A stretch of DNA of 39,306 bases from Acidobacteriota bacterium (GCA_022827025.1 JAJDTT010000302.1:1-39306); one strand, 5' to 3'; positions 14,521 through 23,305 are shown, counted from the stretch's first letter. Notes: generated by a model not told the origin, from the sequence alone. Made by a program: numbers and translations.

Positions 14521-15516
14521 GTGGCAACAGGAGTTGACACTTCCGAACGCCGCCGTGTTCCACCCGGCGGCGCCGTCTTTCCTTCGAAGCCTGGCGCCGG
14601 TGAGTCCGGCAAGTCACGCAGGGCGCCCACAAGGGGCGCCCCTACTCTTCTATGGTCAGTTTGCCTTTTCTGGCTGGCGTTCTCCTCCTGCCGTTCCCTC
14701 CCGGAACTGGCCCCCAAGGAGATGGTCCGTATTCCCGCCGGCACCTATCTCATGGGAACGGACCGGGGTTTTCCGTTTGAAGGCCCGCCGCATCGGGTGA
14801 GCGTCGGTTCCTTTTGGCTGGACCGGTACGAGGTCACGAATCGCCAGTTTCTCACCTTCGTCCAGGAGACCGACCACCGCACCGAGGCCGAGACCTACGG
14901 TTGGTCGGGTGTTTTTTCCGAAAAGGACAATAGCTGGCAACCCGTTACGGGTGCTTCGTGGAGGCATCCCGACGGTCCCGGATCCTCAATCGAGGATCGG
15001 CTGGACCACCCGGTGGTCCAGGTATCGTGGAACGACGCCGTCGCCTACGCCGGTTGGGCCGGTAAGCGGCTGCCAACCGAAGCGGAATGGGAGTGGGCGG
15101 CCCGCGGCGGGTCGGATCAGGGTCCATTTCCTTGGGGCGCCGATCTCAATCCCGGAAAACAGCACATGGCCAACCTCTGGCAGGGGATGTTCCCCTATCG
15201 GCACGAGGTGCTGGACGGGTTCCGCACCACGGCGCCGGTCGGCTCCTTCCCCGCCAACGGCTACGGACTCTACGACATGGCCGGCAACGTGTGGGAATGG
15301 ACCCGGGACTGGTACCGGAATGACTACTACCGACATTCCAGCGGCGTCCGGGACCCGGCGGGTCCCGCAAAAGGGTCCGAAAGGGTGATCCGGGGAGGCT
15401 CCTGGATGTGCAGCGTCAACTATTGCCAAGGCTACCGGGTGGCGGCGCGGCAGAAGACCGCCCCCGATTCGGGCCTGACGAATCTGGGTTTCCGCTGCGC
15501 CCTCGACGCAGACTAG
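14521..15516 (+). CDS. Formylglycine-generating enzyme (SUMF1-like), lipoprotein-like
   Basis: This 331-residue protein activates sulfatases by converting an active-site Cys or Ser to formylglycine. The FGE-sulfatase fold runs from about 68 to the end: MVRIPAGTYLMGTD, DRYEVTNRQFL, HPVVQVSWNDAVAYAGWAGK, LPTEAEWEWAARGG, GNVWEWTRDWY and NLGFRC. The copper-binding redox pair of true FGE is present, C297 and C302 in GGSWMCSVNYCQGYR, unlike many bacterial FGE-like proteins. The start GTG 14521 has no ribosome-binding site; the first 45 residues are odd because a hairpin repeat (14621-14645) is read through as SRRAPTRGAPT. They are followed by a lipobox-like LAFSSC (C57), which suggests export. No sulfatase gene is in the window. 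Its stop shares bases with the stop of hemG. Confidence 0.85.
   Translation: MATGVDTSERRRVPPGGAVFPSKPGAGESGKSRRAPTRGAPTLLWSVCLFWLAFSSCRSLPELAPKEMVRIPAGTYLMGTDRGFPFEGPPHRVSVGSFWLDRYEVTNRQFLTFVQETDHRTEAETYGWSGVFSEKDNSWQPVTGASWRHPDGPGSSIEDRLDHPVVQVSWNDAVAYAGWAGKRLPTEAEWEWAARGGSDQGPFPWGADLNPGKQHMANLWQGMFPYRHEVLDGFRTTAPVGSFPANGYGLYDMAGNVWEWTRDWYRNDYYRHSSGVRDPAGPAKGSERVIRGGSWMCSVNYCQGYRVAARQKTAPDSGLTNLGFRCALDAD
14621..14645 (-). repeat. GTAGGGG hairpin repeat, copy R2, inside the FGE reading frame
   Basis: GGGCGCCC-ACAAG-GGGCGCCC plus CTAC is the reverse orientation of the family core. It lies in the 5' part of the formylglycine-generating enzyme frame and encodes RAPTRGAPT there. Either the real translation start lies downstream of it or the repeat has been tolerated as an N-terminal extension. 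Confidence 0.75.
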
Positions 15517-16922
15517 TCGCCGTACATGCGCTTGCGAGCGCGATCCACGACCTCTTCCGCCACCTTCCGGGAAGTCTCGATGCAGTCCGGGATTCCGACT
15601 CCTCCGATGAAGGCGCCGGTCAGGTAGACCCCCGGAAATCGGTTCAGCGTGGCGCGGATTCCCTCGATCCTCCTGGCATGGCCGACGACGGGTTGGGGCA
15701 TGACCGGGCCATGGTCCCAGACGTAGCTCAGGGTGGGGGAACAGGAGATCTTCAGGATACGCTCGAGTTCCCGGTGCGTCCGGGCCACACTCTCGTCCTC
15801 GCTCATAGCCGCTCGGCGCCGGCGTCCGTCGTGGACGGCACAGCGAAGCAGAACCGAGTCCGGGGGGCAGCGCTCATCGAACTTGCTGCTGACCCAGGTG
15901 CAGGCATCCAGCACCGTGTCGGATCCTTCGGAGGCGACGAAGCCGAATCCGTTCAGGGGATGCGAGAACTCGGACCGGCGGTAGGCCAGATAGACGATCC
16001 GGGTAGACGTATAGGGAACCCGGCCCAGGGGAGAGCTGCCCTCCGAGGTCAGACCGGCAAGGAGCCCTGAGGCCGCGGGAGCCGGAGTCGACAGGATGAC
16101 CACGTCCTGAACTCCCTCGAACCCGCTTCCCTTCAACAGGTACCTGCCTCCGGCGACGGGCGTCAGTCGCAGCCCGGAGACCCCGGTGCGGATCTGCGTT
16201 CCGCCGAGGCGTTTCCATAAGGCATCCGTCAACTGCTGCATCCCTTTTCGCAGGGCCAGGAAGAGGGGGAGCGACTGGGATGAACTCTTGAGGGGCCGTC
16301 GCAGGAATCCTTTCCGGAGGCTTCCCTGATTCTGCTCCAACCGGTAGAGGAGGGGCAGAGCGCTTTCCATGCTCAAATGACGGATGTTGCCTCCGTAGAT
16401 GGCTGAAACCAGGGGTTCCGCGACCCGGCGGGTAAACTCCCGGCCCAGGCGCCGATGGAAGAATTTCCGGACACTAGTGTCCATTTGGGATCGTGGGACC
16501 CACGGTTCCAGGAGGGCTCGCACCTTGCCCGCCGGACTCAACGAGGCCGTGGACCAGAACGCCCGCCTCCGGACCGGGGCCAGAAAGACCATGCCTTCCG
16601 GAAGTGGAACCAGACCCTCCCGGTCCAGGACGTAGACCTTGCGCCGGTCATCCCTGGACCCCAGAAGGTCGGCGCCGAGGCCCAGTTCATTGACCAGTTC
16701 CTGGGCCGCCGGTTTGTAGGAGACAAAGGCTTCGGGGCCGTCTTCCAGGAGGAACTCACCGACGCGTCGCGAGCGGACAACTCCACCCAGGCGAGAGGCC
16801 TTCTCCAGGAGGGTAATCTCCAGGTCCAGTCCTTCAGCGGCGTTGGCTCGGGTCAGGTAATAGGCTGCGGCCAGTCCGGAGAGACCTCCGCCGACGATTC
16901 CTACCCGCAGTCTCGAAGGCAT
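15513..16922 (-). CDS. hemG: Protoporphyrinogen/coproporphyrinogen oxidase
   Basis: This 469-residue FAD enzyme catalyses the six-electron oxidation that aromatises the porphyrinogen ring in haem synthesis. The N-terminal FAD site RVGIVGGGLSGLAAAYYL (about 6-23) and LEKASRLGGVVRSR are clear, followed by the family's DGPEAFVSYKP, the EPLVSAIYGG segment and the C-terminal PGVYLTGAFIGGVGIPDCI. Length is as expected for the oxygen-dependent HemY-type enzyme; whether it uses protoporphyrinogen or coproporphyrinogen cannot be told. It appears monocistronic and converges on the FGE gene, their stop codons overlapping in CTAG. Confidence 0.9.
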   Translation of the reverse strand: MPSRLRVGIVGGGLSGLAAAYYLTRANAAEGLDLEITLLEKASRLGGVVRSRRVGEFLLEDGPEAFVSYKPAAQELVNELGLGADLLGSRDDRRKVYVLDREGLVPLPEGMVFLAPVRRRAFWSTASLSPAGKVRALLEPWVPRSQMDTSVRKFFHRRLGREFTRRVAEPLVSAIYGGNIRHLSMESALPLLYRLEQNQGSLRKGFLRRPLKSSSQSLPLFLALRKGMQQLTDALWKRLGGTQIRTGVSGLRLTPVAGGRYLLKGSGFEGVQDVVILSTPAPAASGLLAGLTSEGSSPLGRVPYTSTRIVYLAYRRSEFSHPLNGFGFVASEGSDTVLDACTWVSSKFDERCPPDSVLLRCAVHDGRRRRAAMSEDESVARTHRELERILKISCSPTLSYVWDHGPVMPQPVVGHARRIEGIRATLNRFPGVYLTGAFIGGVGIPDCIETSRKVAEEVVDRARKRMYGD

Positions 16923-17033
16923 TGAGGGATTCGACAGAAGGGTTCGTCGGCCAGAATCGTCCGCTTCATGGCTGAAGACTCCGGCGGCCGGCTAGGAAAA
17001 GAACGTCTTGCGGCCTCTCCGGTCACGGTAGTT

Positions 17034-17078
17034 GGAGTCGGCATTCCCGGCGACTGAAGCCCCAGGAATGCCGCTCCA
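17034..17078. repeat. Long hairpin downstream of korB
   Basis: GGAGTCGGCATTCC pairs with GGAATGCCG-CTCC across a 16-base loop, with one bulged T. It lies directly before palindromic element copy 3, in the 466-base gap between hemG and korB that holds no gene. It may end the kor transcript, but it has no T-run on either side, so a repeat origin is as likely. Confidence 0.5.
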
Positions 17079-17083
17079 TCAAG

Positions 17084-17242
17084 GAGCCTGCGCGGCAGAA
17101 ATTAATCTACTGCGAAAGCGTAGAATCGGTCCATATTTCCCCGATTTCTCGGCGAATAGAACAACTATGCACCTCTAAATCGTGAAAATCTGGCCTCGAT
17201 TCTCCACTTTCTCGCTACGATCATTTCTACCGCGCAGACTCC
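17084..17242 (+). mobile_element. MITE-like long palindrome, copy 3 (complete)
   Basis: This is the best complete copy, 159 bases. The left end GGAGCCTGCGCGGCAGAAAT and the reverse complement of the right end, GGAGTCTGCGCGGTAGAAAT, are inverted repeats with two differences. The similarity between the halves continues inward to the centre near AACAACTATGC, so the single strand can form one long hairpin. The right flank is TA and the left is AA, compatible with a decayed TA target duplication as made by IS630/mariner-type transposases. No protein is encoded. Confidence 0.82.
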
Positions 17243-17388
17243 TAGACCCGATCGAAGCGTCCCCAGCCTCTGGACGTCCCACCCGAAACAAGTAGTAAAG
17301 ATGCAAGCAGCCCCGGATGGTCGCGATTCCGGCTCCGGTCCGGCCTCGAGGCGAATCCGCGGTGCCGTAAAGGTCCGCGCCCTCGAAG

Positions 17389-18291
17389 TTACATCATCCG
17401 CTTGACGATGCGTTGCGCCTGCTCGTTGGAAATTCCCAGTTCTCTGTGCGCCAGGGGGCCGCCTTCGTCCAGCACGCCTTCCAGGCTGTGGAGGGAGGGC
17501 GCCAGCTTCTGAAAGAAGCAACCGATGTAGATGTCGTCACCCCAGACCATCGCCTTTTCGCAGGCGGCCTTCCAGTCCGTGGTGTCGTGCTCGATGTCCT
17601 CCAACTTCCTGACCCGGGGCTTGAAAAACTTGTAGTCGTTGTCGTGGTTGAAGGTGACACAGGGACTGAAGACGTCGACCAGGGCAAACCCTTTGTGGCG
17701 GATGGCTTGCTTGATGAGACTCACCAGGTGAAGCGCCTGACCGCTGAACCCGCGAGCCACATAGGTGGCGCCGTTCATGATGGCCGAGGTAATGGGGTTC
17801 ACCGGCATCTCGACACTGCCGTAGGGAGTGCTCTTGGTCTTCATTCCCTCTTCGCTGGTCGGAGAGACCTGCCCGGTGGTCAGGCCGTAAATCTGGTTGT
17901 TCATGACCAGGTAGGTCATATCCACGTTGCGGCGCGCCGTGTGGGTGAAATGGTTGCCGCCGATTCCGTAGCCGTCTCCGTCGCCGCCGGTCGCCACCAC
18001 GGTCAACTCGTGATTGGCCAACTGCGCGCCCGTGGCCACCGCCAGGGCGCGGCCGTGCAGGGTGTGCATCCCGTAGCCGTTGAAGTAGCCCGGCAGGTTC
18101 GAAGAACATCCGATCCCGCTCACCGTGAGGATCTCGTGAGGCTGGAGACCCAACTCGGCGCAGGCCCTTTGCAGCGTCCGCAGCACGCCGAAGTCTCCGC
18201 AGCCGGCGCACCAGTCCGGCTCGACTTTTCCCTTGAAATCCTTTGGTTTCAAGGGCGTGACCGAAGCTTGTTGAGTGACAGCCATAGCCAT
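17389..18291 (-). CDS. korB: 2-oxoacid:ferredoxin oxidoreductase, beta subunit
   Basis: This 300-residue subunit binds thiamine diphosphate and one iron-sulfur cluster. Visible motifs are DWCAGCGDFG (about 26-35) and SGIGCSS for cluster Cys residues, the ThDP/Mg site GGDGDGYGIGGNH with the later NNQIYGLTTGQ, and the cluster Cys in SPCVTFN. With KorA it oxidatively decarboxylates a 2-oxoacid, most likely 2-oxoglutarate, to acyl-CoA and reduced ferredoxin. AAAGGG lies upstream of ATG 18291. It follows korA by 54 bases on the same strand and ends the operon. Confidence 0.92.
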   Translation of the reverse strand: MAMAVTQQASVTPLKPKDFKGKVEPDWCAGCGDFGVLRTLQRACAELGLQPHEILTVSGIGCSSNLPGYFNGYGMHTLHGRALAVATGAQLANHELTVVATGGDGDGYGIGGNHFTHTARRNVDMTYLVMNNQIYGLTTGQVSPTSEEGMKTKSTPYGSVEMPVNPITSAIMNGATYVARGFSGQALHLVSLIKQAIRHKGFALVDVFSPCVTFNHDNDYKFFKPRVRKLEDIEHDTTDWKAACEKAMVWGDDIYIGCFFQKLAPSLHSLEGVLDEGGPLAHRELGISNEQAQRIVKRMM

Positions 18292-18345
18292 GATGTTTCC
18301 CTTTCGTGTGTCAGGTTCCGAATCGGATCGACCTGTTGTCGAATC

Positions 18346-20127
18346 CTATACCATGATCTCCTGGTAAGGAACGGAGTGGTTCGTCTTACCTCTCAACTGC
18401 TCCAGCACAGCCTCCACGATGTGGTGGGGCATGAAAGGTTCGCCGTCGTATTTTCGAATGTGGCCATCGGCCACGAAGCCGGTTTCGCCCCGCAGATACC
18501 GGGCGAACTGTCCGGAATGGTTGTTCTCGACGAGGATGGTCCGTTTGGCTCGTCCCAGGGTTTCCAGAATGGCGTCGCCGTGCAACGGAACGATCCACTT
18601 GATGGGCAGATGGTTGACCTGGACGCCCTGCTCCTTGAGTTGGTCAATGGCCTCTTTGATGACGCCGTAGGTCGATCCCCAACCCACCAGGGTCGCCTCA
18701 CCGTCGGCGGGTCCCTCCAATTGGGGCGCCTCGATGTCCTCCAGCACCTTGGCGAACTTTCGAGCTCGTTTCTCCACCATCTGGCGGCGCTTGTGGGGAT
18801 TCGTGAACTCGTCGCTGATCAGCACCCCGTCCTCGTCGTGCTCGTCGGTGGCAACGACGTGGACATACCCCGCCAGCCCCGGGATAGCCCTCGGCGAGAC
18901 TCCGTCTTCGGTGTCCAGATAGCGTTTGTATCCGTCGGTTTCCGAATGTTCGGTAATCAATCGGCCGCGGTCGATCGGGGGCTGGAAATCGAGATCGTCC
19001 GGGTCGACGCTGAACGTTCCCTCTGAAATCAGGAGGTCGGAAAGAACCATGCCGGGGCACTGATACCGATCCGTCAGGTTGAAGATCTCGGGAATGGTAT
19101 TGAAGGCGTCCAGCGCATCCTTGGGCGCCACGATGAAGCGCTGGAAGTCTCCCTGGCTCGCTCCCAGCATCTGCCACAAGTCCCCTTGTTCCGTCTTGGT
19201 GGGAACTCCGGTGGATGGACCCGCCCGCTGCACGTTGATGAAGATCACCGGGATCTCCATCATGGCGGCGGCGCCGATGGCCTCGGTCATGAGCGCGAAT
19301 CCGCCACCCGACGTGGCGCACATGCTCCGGGCCCCGGCATGGGCCGCGCCGATGGCCATGTTGGCGACCCCGATCTCATCTTCGACCTGACGCACCATGA
19401 TGCCTAATTCCGGGGCATTTCTGGCCATCCAGTGGAGCACGCCGGTGGACGGGCTCATGGGATAGGCGCAATAGAATTTGCAGCCGCCGGCAGCTCCGCC
19501 CATGGCCAGGGCGTCGTTTCCGGTCCACACGGCAAGCGGTTTGGGACCCGTCGGCACCTCGACGGTAAAGGGATCGAAGTTGGCCTCGGCGAACTTGTAG
19601 CCGGCTTCCGCAACCGTGACGTTTTCGTCCACCACAGCCTGCCCCTTGCGCCCAAACTGGAGCTTCAACGCCGCGGACAGGACATCGAAGTCCAATCGCA
19701 GCAGGGACACCATCACACCCAGGGCGACCGTGTTCTGGATCAACCGGTTCCGATTGCCACTGGTCAGATCCACCACCGGCATGGGACACAACTGGACTCC
19801 GTCGGCGGCGTCGCCGGGCTTGATGGCGTCGCTGTTGTAGATGGCGCAAGCACCTGGTCCCAGCAGCCCCAAATGCCGATTCATCGTGTCCTGATTCAAA
19901 CAGACCAGAAGATCCAGCTTGTCGCCGTGAGTCTCCGGATGGCGATCACGGAGTCGGATGGTCAGAAAGATATGCCCACCACGAATGATGGACTGGTATG
20001 CGTTGTACGCGTTCAAGTGAACACCGCGCCGCACGAAGATCCGAGCCAGGATGTTCCCCGGCGTCGCAATCCCCTGACCGGCGGCGCCGCCGATGGCCAA
20101 GGCAAAATCGAACTGTCCCGAACTCAT
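18346..20127 (-). CDS. korA: 2-oxoacid:acceptor oxidoreductase, fused gamma-alpha subunit
   Basis: This 593-residue protein fuses the gamma domain (about 1-190, opening DFALAIGGAAGQGIATPG) to the pyruvate:ferredoxin-type alpha domain (GNDALAMGGAAGGCKFYCAYP to the end, with a TSGGGFALMTEAIG ThDP-domain segment). This is the arrangement of KorA in aerobic and facultative bacteria. ATG 20127 is preferred over GTG 20133 because GAGGAG lies nine bases before it. It partners KorB, whose gene follows. No separate ferredoxin subunit gene lies nearby, so the electron acceptor must be encoded elsewhere. Confidence 0.92.
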   Translation of the reverse strand: MSSGQFDFALAIGGAAGQGIATPGNILARIFVRRGVHLNAYNAYQSIIRGGHIFLTIRLRDRHPETHGDKLDLLVCLNQDTMNRHLGLLGPGACAIYNSDAIKPGDAADGVQLCPMPVVDLTSGNRNRLIQNTVALGVMVSLLRLDFDVLSAALKLQFGRKGQAVVDENVTVAEAGYKFAEANFDPFTVEVPTGPKPLAVWTGNDALAMGGAAGGCKFYCAYPMSPSTGVLHWMARNAPELGIMVRQVEDEIGVANMAIGAAHAGARSMCATSGGGFALMTEAIGAAAMMEIPVIFINVQRAGPSTGVPTKTEQGDLWQMLGASQGDFQRFIVAPKDALDAFNTIPEIFNLTDRYQCPGMVLSDLLISEGTFSVDPDDLDFQPPIDRGRLITEHSETDGYKRYLDTEDGVSPRAIPGLAGYVHVVATDEHDEDGVLISDEFTNPHKRRQMVEKRARKFAKVLEDIEAPQLEGPADGEATLVGWGSTYGVIKEAIDQLKEQGVQVNHLPIKWIVPLHGDAILETLGRAKRTILVENNHSGQFARYLRGETGFVADGHIRKYDGEPFMPHHIVEAVLEQLRGKTNHSVPYQEIMV

Positions 20128-20219
20128 ATCCACTCTCTCCTCGAGTTGGGGGCGGACCCGGACGAGCCGCTCATGAGCTCCGCCAGGGTCGAAACTCGTT
20201 TCCGAATAAAGAAATGGCT

Positions 20220-20234
20220 GGCGGGAACCCCGCC
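20220..20234 (-). terminator. Probable terminator after the potassium channel gene
   Basis: On the minus strand GGCGGG-GTT-CCCGCC forms a six-pair hairpin followed by AGCCATTTCTTTATT. It lies between the channel stop and korA in a 225-base gap with no other signal. The short loop and interrupted T-run make it a moderate candidate. Confidence 0.45.
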
Positions 20235-20352
20235 CACGCCAAATCTACCCGTCCTTCCTTTCAGACGCTCTCGCGAAGACCGCCTTACCTTACACGATTT
20301 CCCTGCCGAATGCCAGATTTCCCGGCCACCCGTACCGGCATGCGGCCAGTGG

Positions 20353-21354
20353 TCAGACTCTCTGGGCTTGGTCCAAGTCTCTGACTTGAGCTTCGGGACC
20401 CAAGAGCACGAGGACATCTCCGGTTTCCATCTTCTCTCCCGCATCGGGATTGAAGAGCATGGGGCCGTCGGGCCGTTTGATGGCCACGACGATCAGGCCA
20501 TACCGGCTGCGAATCCGGGCTTCTTCGATCGAGTATCCCGCCAGCGCCGAGCCGGAAGACACACGGAACTCTTCCATGATCAATTGCAGATGTTCTCGAT
20601 GGATCGTCAGGTCCATGAACTCCAACAGGGTCGGACTCAGAACTTTCTGGAGCAGCCGCAGGCCGACCAGTTGGTAGGGAGAGACGACGTGATCGGCTCC
20701 GGCCCTTTCCAGCTTGGATTCCGCCGCCTTTACGGATGCCCGGGCCACGACCACCGCCGACGGGTTGAGGCCCTTGGCCGACAGCGTCAGGTACAGGTTG
20801 TCCGCGTCCGACGGCAGCAAGGCAAAGACCGCCTTGGCCTTGGACAACCCGGCGAGAATCAGGTTCTCGTCTGCGGTGGCGTCGCCGATGACGTACCGGT
20901 AGTTGTGCTTCCGCAATTCCTCTTCCGCCGCCGCGTCGATCTCGATCACGCAAAATGGAAGATCCCGGCGGGCCAGGTAGGACGACACGGTGCGGCCGAC
21001 GCGCCCGTTGCCGCAGACGATGTAGTGGTCTTCGAGCTTCCCCCGATGGCTTTTCATTCGCCGTCTCCCCAGAACTGCAGCCAGTTCTCCTTCGAGCAAT
21101 GTCTGTCCCAGGCTGGTGAAGGTATAGACTGCCGTTGCCAGACCAACCACGATCAGGAGGGAAGCGAACGCCTTTCCATTGTCCGAAAGAGGATTTACCT
21201 CACCGTAACCCACCGTGGAGAGAGTAATGACGGCCATGTAAACGCCGTCCAACAGCGACCAGCCCTCGATCCAGGAAAACCCGACACTCCCTGCCGCGAC
21301 CCAGAAGCAGAGCAATCCGACTCCCAGAACCACAGTGGGCCGTCTTCGTGCCAT
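20353..21354 (-). CDS. Two-helix potassium channel with RCK (TrkA-N/TrkA-C) domain
   Basis: This 333-residue protein resembles MthK/Kch channels. Helix 1 (about 7-27), a pore loop with the selectivity filter TLSTVGYGEV (TVGYG at 47-51) and helix 2 (about 62-84) form the pore. The cytoplasmic RCK domain starts HYIVCGNGRVGR (GNGRVG at 115-120, nucleotide-binding loop) and continues through GDATADENLILAGL. A C-terminal TrkA-C domain (about 245-325) ends the protein. A strong GGAGGATC site precedes ATG 21354. It should control K+ flux in response to a nucleotide or Ca2+. It lies 92 bases downstream of the ZIP gene start region on the same strand and may be co-transcribed with it. Confidence 0.9.
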   Translation of the reverse strand: MARRRPTVVLGVGLLCFWVAAGSVGFSWIEGWSLLDGVYMAVITLSTVGYGEVNPLSDNGKAFASLLIVVGLATAVYTFTSLGQTLLEGELAAVLGRRRMKSHRGKLEDHYIVCGNGRVGRTVSSYLARRDLPFCVIEIDAAAEEELRKHNYRYVIGDATADENLILAGLSKAKAVFALLPSDADNLYLTLSAKGLNPSAVVVARASVKAAESKLERAGADHVVSPYQLVGLRLLQKVLSPTLLEFMDLTIHREHLQLIMEEFRVSSGSALAGYSIEEARIRSRYGLIVVAIKRPDGPMLFNPDAGEKMETGDVLVLLGPEAQVRDLDQAQRV

Positions 21355-21444
21355 GATCCTCCACGCTGGGATTCGCAGGGGGGTGGTCTCCGAGTCGAGC
21401 GGAAACCACGATCCCTTCTGCCGCCGCTTTCTACCGCGCCCTTT

Positions 21445-22260
21445 TCAGCCCAGAGCCACGTCCAGAATCATCATCACGGTGAATCCGAAGATGGCGCCCA
21501 TGGTGGCAAGATCCGTGTCGCCTGCCCTCTGGGACTCGGGAACCACCTCCTCCACCACGACGAAAATCATGGCCCCGGCGGCGAAACCGAAGGCATAGGG
21601 CAGCAGGGGCCGCGAAAGAGAAACCAGGACGGCCCCCAGGACGCCGGCCACCGGCTCCACCACGGCCGAAAGTTGACCGTACCAGAAACACTTCAAGCGG
21701 GAGACCTTCTCCCGGCGCAACGGCATGGCCACGGCCACCCCCTCCGGAAGATTCTGCAGGCCGATTCCGATGGCGAGCGCCACCGCCGACCCGAGAGTCA
21801 TGGCCGTATCGACGCCCAGGGATCCGAACGCGACCCCCACGGCCAAGCCTTCCGGAATATTGTGGATGGTGATGGCCAGTATCAACAGGCTCGTCCGGTG
21901 CCAGGTGGTCTTGATCCCTTCCGACTCGGATTTGGGAAAACCCAGGTGCAGGTGGGGCATCACCTTGTCGACGCACCATAAAAACGAGGCGCCGACCAGA
22001 AATCCGGTGGCTGCTGGAAACCAGGCCGGCAGGGTGCCCCCTTCCGACATCTCGATGGCCGGGGCCAGCAGGGACCAGTAGCTGGCGGCGATCATGACCC
22101 CCGCCGCGAACCCCAGCATGCCATCCAACACCTTCCGGTTCAGGTCCTTGGCGGCAAAGACGAGCGCCGCCCCGAGGGCCGTCATGAACCAGGTGAATCC
22201 AGTCGCACCCAGCGCCTGCAGCACCGGGTGCCATTCGCGAAATCCGAACAGATCTTCCAT
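21445..22260 (-). CDS. ZIP-family divalent metal transporter
   Basis: This 271-residue inner-membrane protein has eight hydrophobic segments. The metal-site helices are plain: ILAITIHNIPEGLAVGVAFG (about 133-152) and ALAIGIGLQNLPEGVAVAMP, each with the HN/QN-x-PEG motif. A His-rich loop, KVMPHLHLGF, lies before them, as is usual for zinc-handling loops. It probably imports Zn2+ or another divalent cation. It is divergent from the small membrane protein gene at 22397 and upstream of the potassium channel on the same strand. Confidence 0.9.
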   Translation of the reverse strand: MEDLFGFREWHPVLQALGATGFTWFMTALGAALVFAAKDLNRKVLDGMLGFAAGVMIAASYWSLLAPAIEMSEGGTLPAWFPAATGFLVGASFLWCVDKVMPHLHLGFPKSESEGIKTTWHRTSLLILAITIHNIPEGLAVGVAFGSLGVDTAMTLGSAVALAIGIGLQNLPEGVAVAMPLRREKVSRLKCFWYGQLSAVVEPVAGVLGAVLVSLSRPLLPYAFGFAAGAMIFVVVEEVVPESQRAGDTDLATMGAIFGFTVMMILDVALG

Positions 22261-22396
22261 TGCCGTCGCTCGATCGGGAATTCTAACAGTCCGTGGTGAA
22301 AGTCCCGCGTCTTGTCTCCGTCATTCTATCCAGGCGGGCAGACAAGCCTGCTTCAGGCAGCTTGAACTCCGGGACGACTCTTTCTATTCTTCACGC

Positions 22397-22759
22397 GTGT
22401 CCACGAACATCGCCCTCTGTCTGGCCGCTTGGCTGATTCCGGGATCGGGCCACCTGCTCCAGGGACGGTGGGCCCGGGGACTGCTTTTCTTCGCAGTCGT
22501 GATGGTGTTGTTCGGTTTCGGCCTCTCCATGGAGGGCCGCCTGTTCGGCTTGGGGCCCGGTTTCTTCGGCAAGCTCAAGTTCATCGCCGACCTGAGCATC
22601 GGACTTCCCTACCTCCTCGGGAAATGGGCCGGTTGGGGCGCGGGCAACATCCACTCTTTCGGGTACGAATACGGCAACACCTTCCTGTACACGGCGGGGT
22701 TGCTCAACATGCTGATGGTGCTGGACAGCTACGACATCGCGGCGGGGAATCGACGATGA
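22397..22759 (+). CDS. Small membrane protein, DUF6677-like
   Basis: This 120-residue protein starts at GTG 22397 with NIALCLAAWLIPGSGHLLQG, the helix-plus-GSGH pattern of TM2/DUF6677-type proteins, followed by a second helix (LLFFAVVMVLFGFGLSM) and a C-terminal one around TAGLLNMLMVLDSYDIAAG. It has no known activity. No clear ribosome-binding site precedes the GTG; longer in-frame readings start inside the ZIP gene's antisense. Its stop overlaps the start of the next gene by ATGA, which supports a coupled set. Confidence 0.7.
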   Translation: MSTNIALCLAAWLIPGSGHLLQGRWARGLLFFAVVMVLFGFGLSMEGRLFGLGPGFFGKLKFIADLSIGLPYLLGKWAGWGAGNIHSFGYEYGNTFLYTAGLLNMLMVLDSYDIAAGNRR

Positions 22760-22926
22760 ACCACCTCGCCGGCCTGGTCGTTCTGGCATTGAGCATCGGA
22801 GTGGTCTTCGCCATGATCAACAAGGAGGAAACGGGGGACCGGGTCCGTTACTTTCTCTCCCTGACGGCTTATCTCATTCTGGGGTCGTTGGCGGCCGTGT
22901 GGCTGATGCAGCTCCTTCCGTGGTAG
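22756..22926 (+). CDS. Small hydrophobic protein, unknown function
   Basis: This 56-residue protein has two predicted helices: MNHLAGLVVLALSIGVVFAM and, after a charged NKEETGDRVR linker, YFLSLTAYLILGSLAAVWLM. It overlaps the preceding gene by four bases (ATGA) and precedes VanZ by 13 bases. The coupling and clean two-helix design argue that it is real; no family is recognised. Confidence 0.65.
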   Translation: MNHLAGLVVLALSIGVVFAMINKEETGDRVRYFLSLTAYLILGSLAAVWLMQLLPW

Positions 22927-22939
22927 CGATGGTGCCGAC

Positions 22940-23305
22940 GTGGGGACCGTCCTGCACTGGATTCCGGCTCTCGCCACCCTCTGCCTGATCGTCTTCCTTT
23001 CCCATCAGAGCCACCCGCCCGGAGCCGGGTTGGGTCTCAACCCTCTGCTGCATCTCATCGAGTATGCGTTTTTGACCCTGACCCTGGTCTGGGGAAGAAG
23101 CTCGGGACTGCGGCGTCGAATGGGGACTCGCCAACTCGTGTGGCTCTGGATACTGGGAACGCTGTTCGCCGTGAGCGACGAGATCCATCAGTCCTTCGTT
23201 CCCGGCCGCGAGCCTTCTGTCGGAGACGTGCTGGCGGACGTGGCGGGAGTTACACTGGTCCTGGCAGCCTATCGCCTGGTCCGGAACAGGATACATGTCG
23301 AATGA
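22940..23305 (+). CDS. VanZ-family membrane protein
   Basis: This 121-residue protein shows the VanZ pattern: an N-terminal helix ending in FLSHQSHPP, HLIEYAFLTLTLVWG, and the signature LFAVSDEIHQSFVPGREPSVGD followed by LADVAG. VanZ proteins are small membrane proteins of unclear function, some linked to glycopeptide resistance or envelope lipids. The start is GTG 22940; no upstream alternative in frame is better. The stop overlaps the GH51 gene start (ATGA). Confidence 0.85.
   Translation: MGTVLHWIPALATLCLIVFLSHQSHPPGAGLGLNPLLHLIEYAFLTLTLVWGRSSGLRRRMGTRQLVWLWILGTLFAVSDEIHQSFVPGREPSVGDVLADVAGVTLVLAAYRLVRNRIHVE

Noticed and set aside
15513-15516. Overlapping stops of FGE and hemG (CTAG)
   Set aside because: Convergent genes sharing CTAG are common in compact genomes; no functional meaning is claimed.
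19432-21981. Long plus-strand open frame opposite korA, the potassium channel and ZIP genes
   Set aside because: It crosses three clear genes on the other strand and shows no recognisable protein features.
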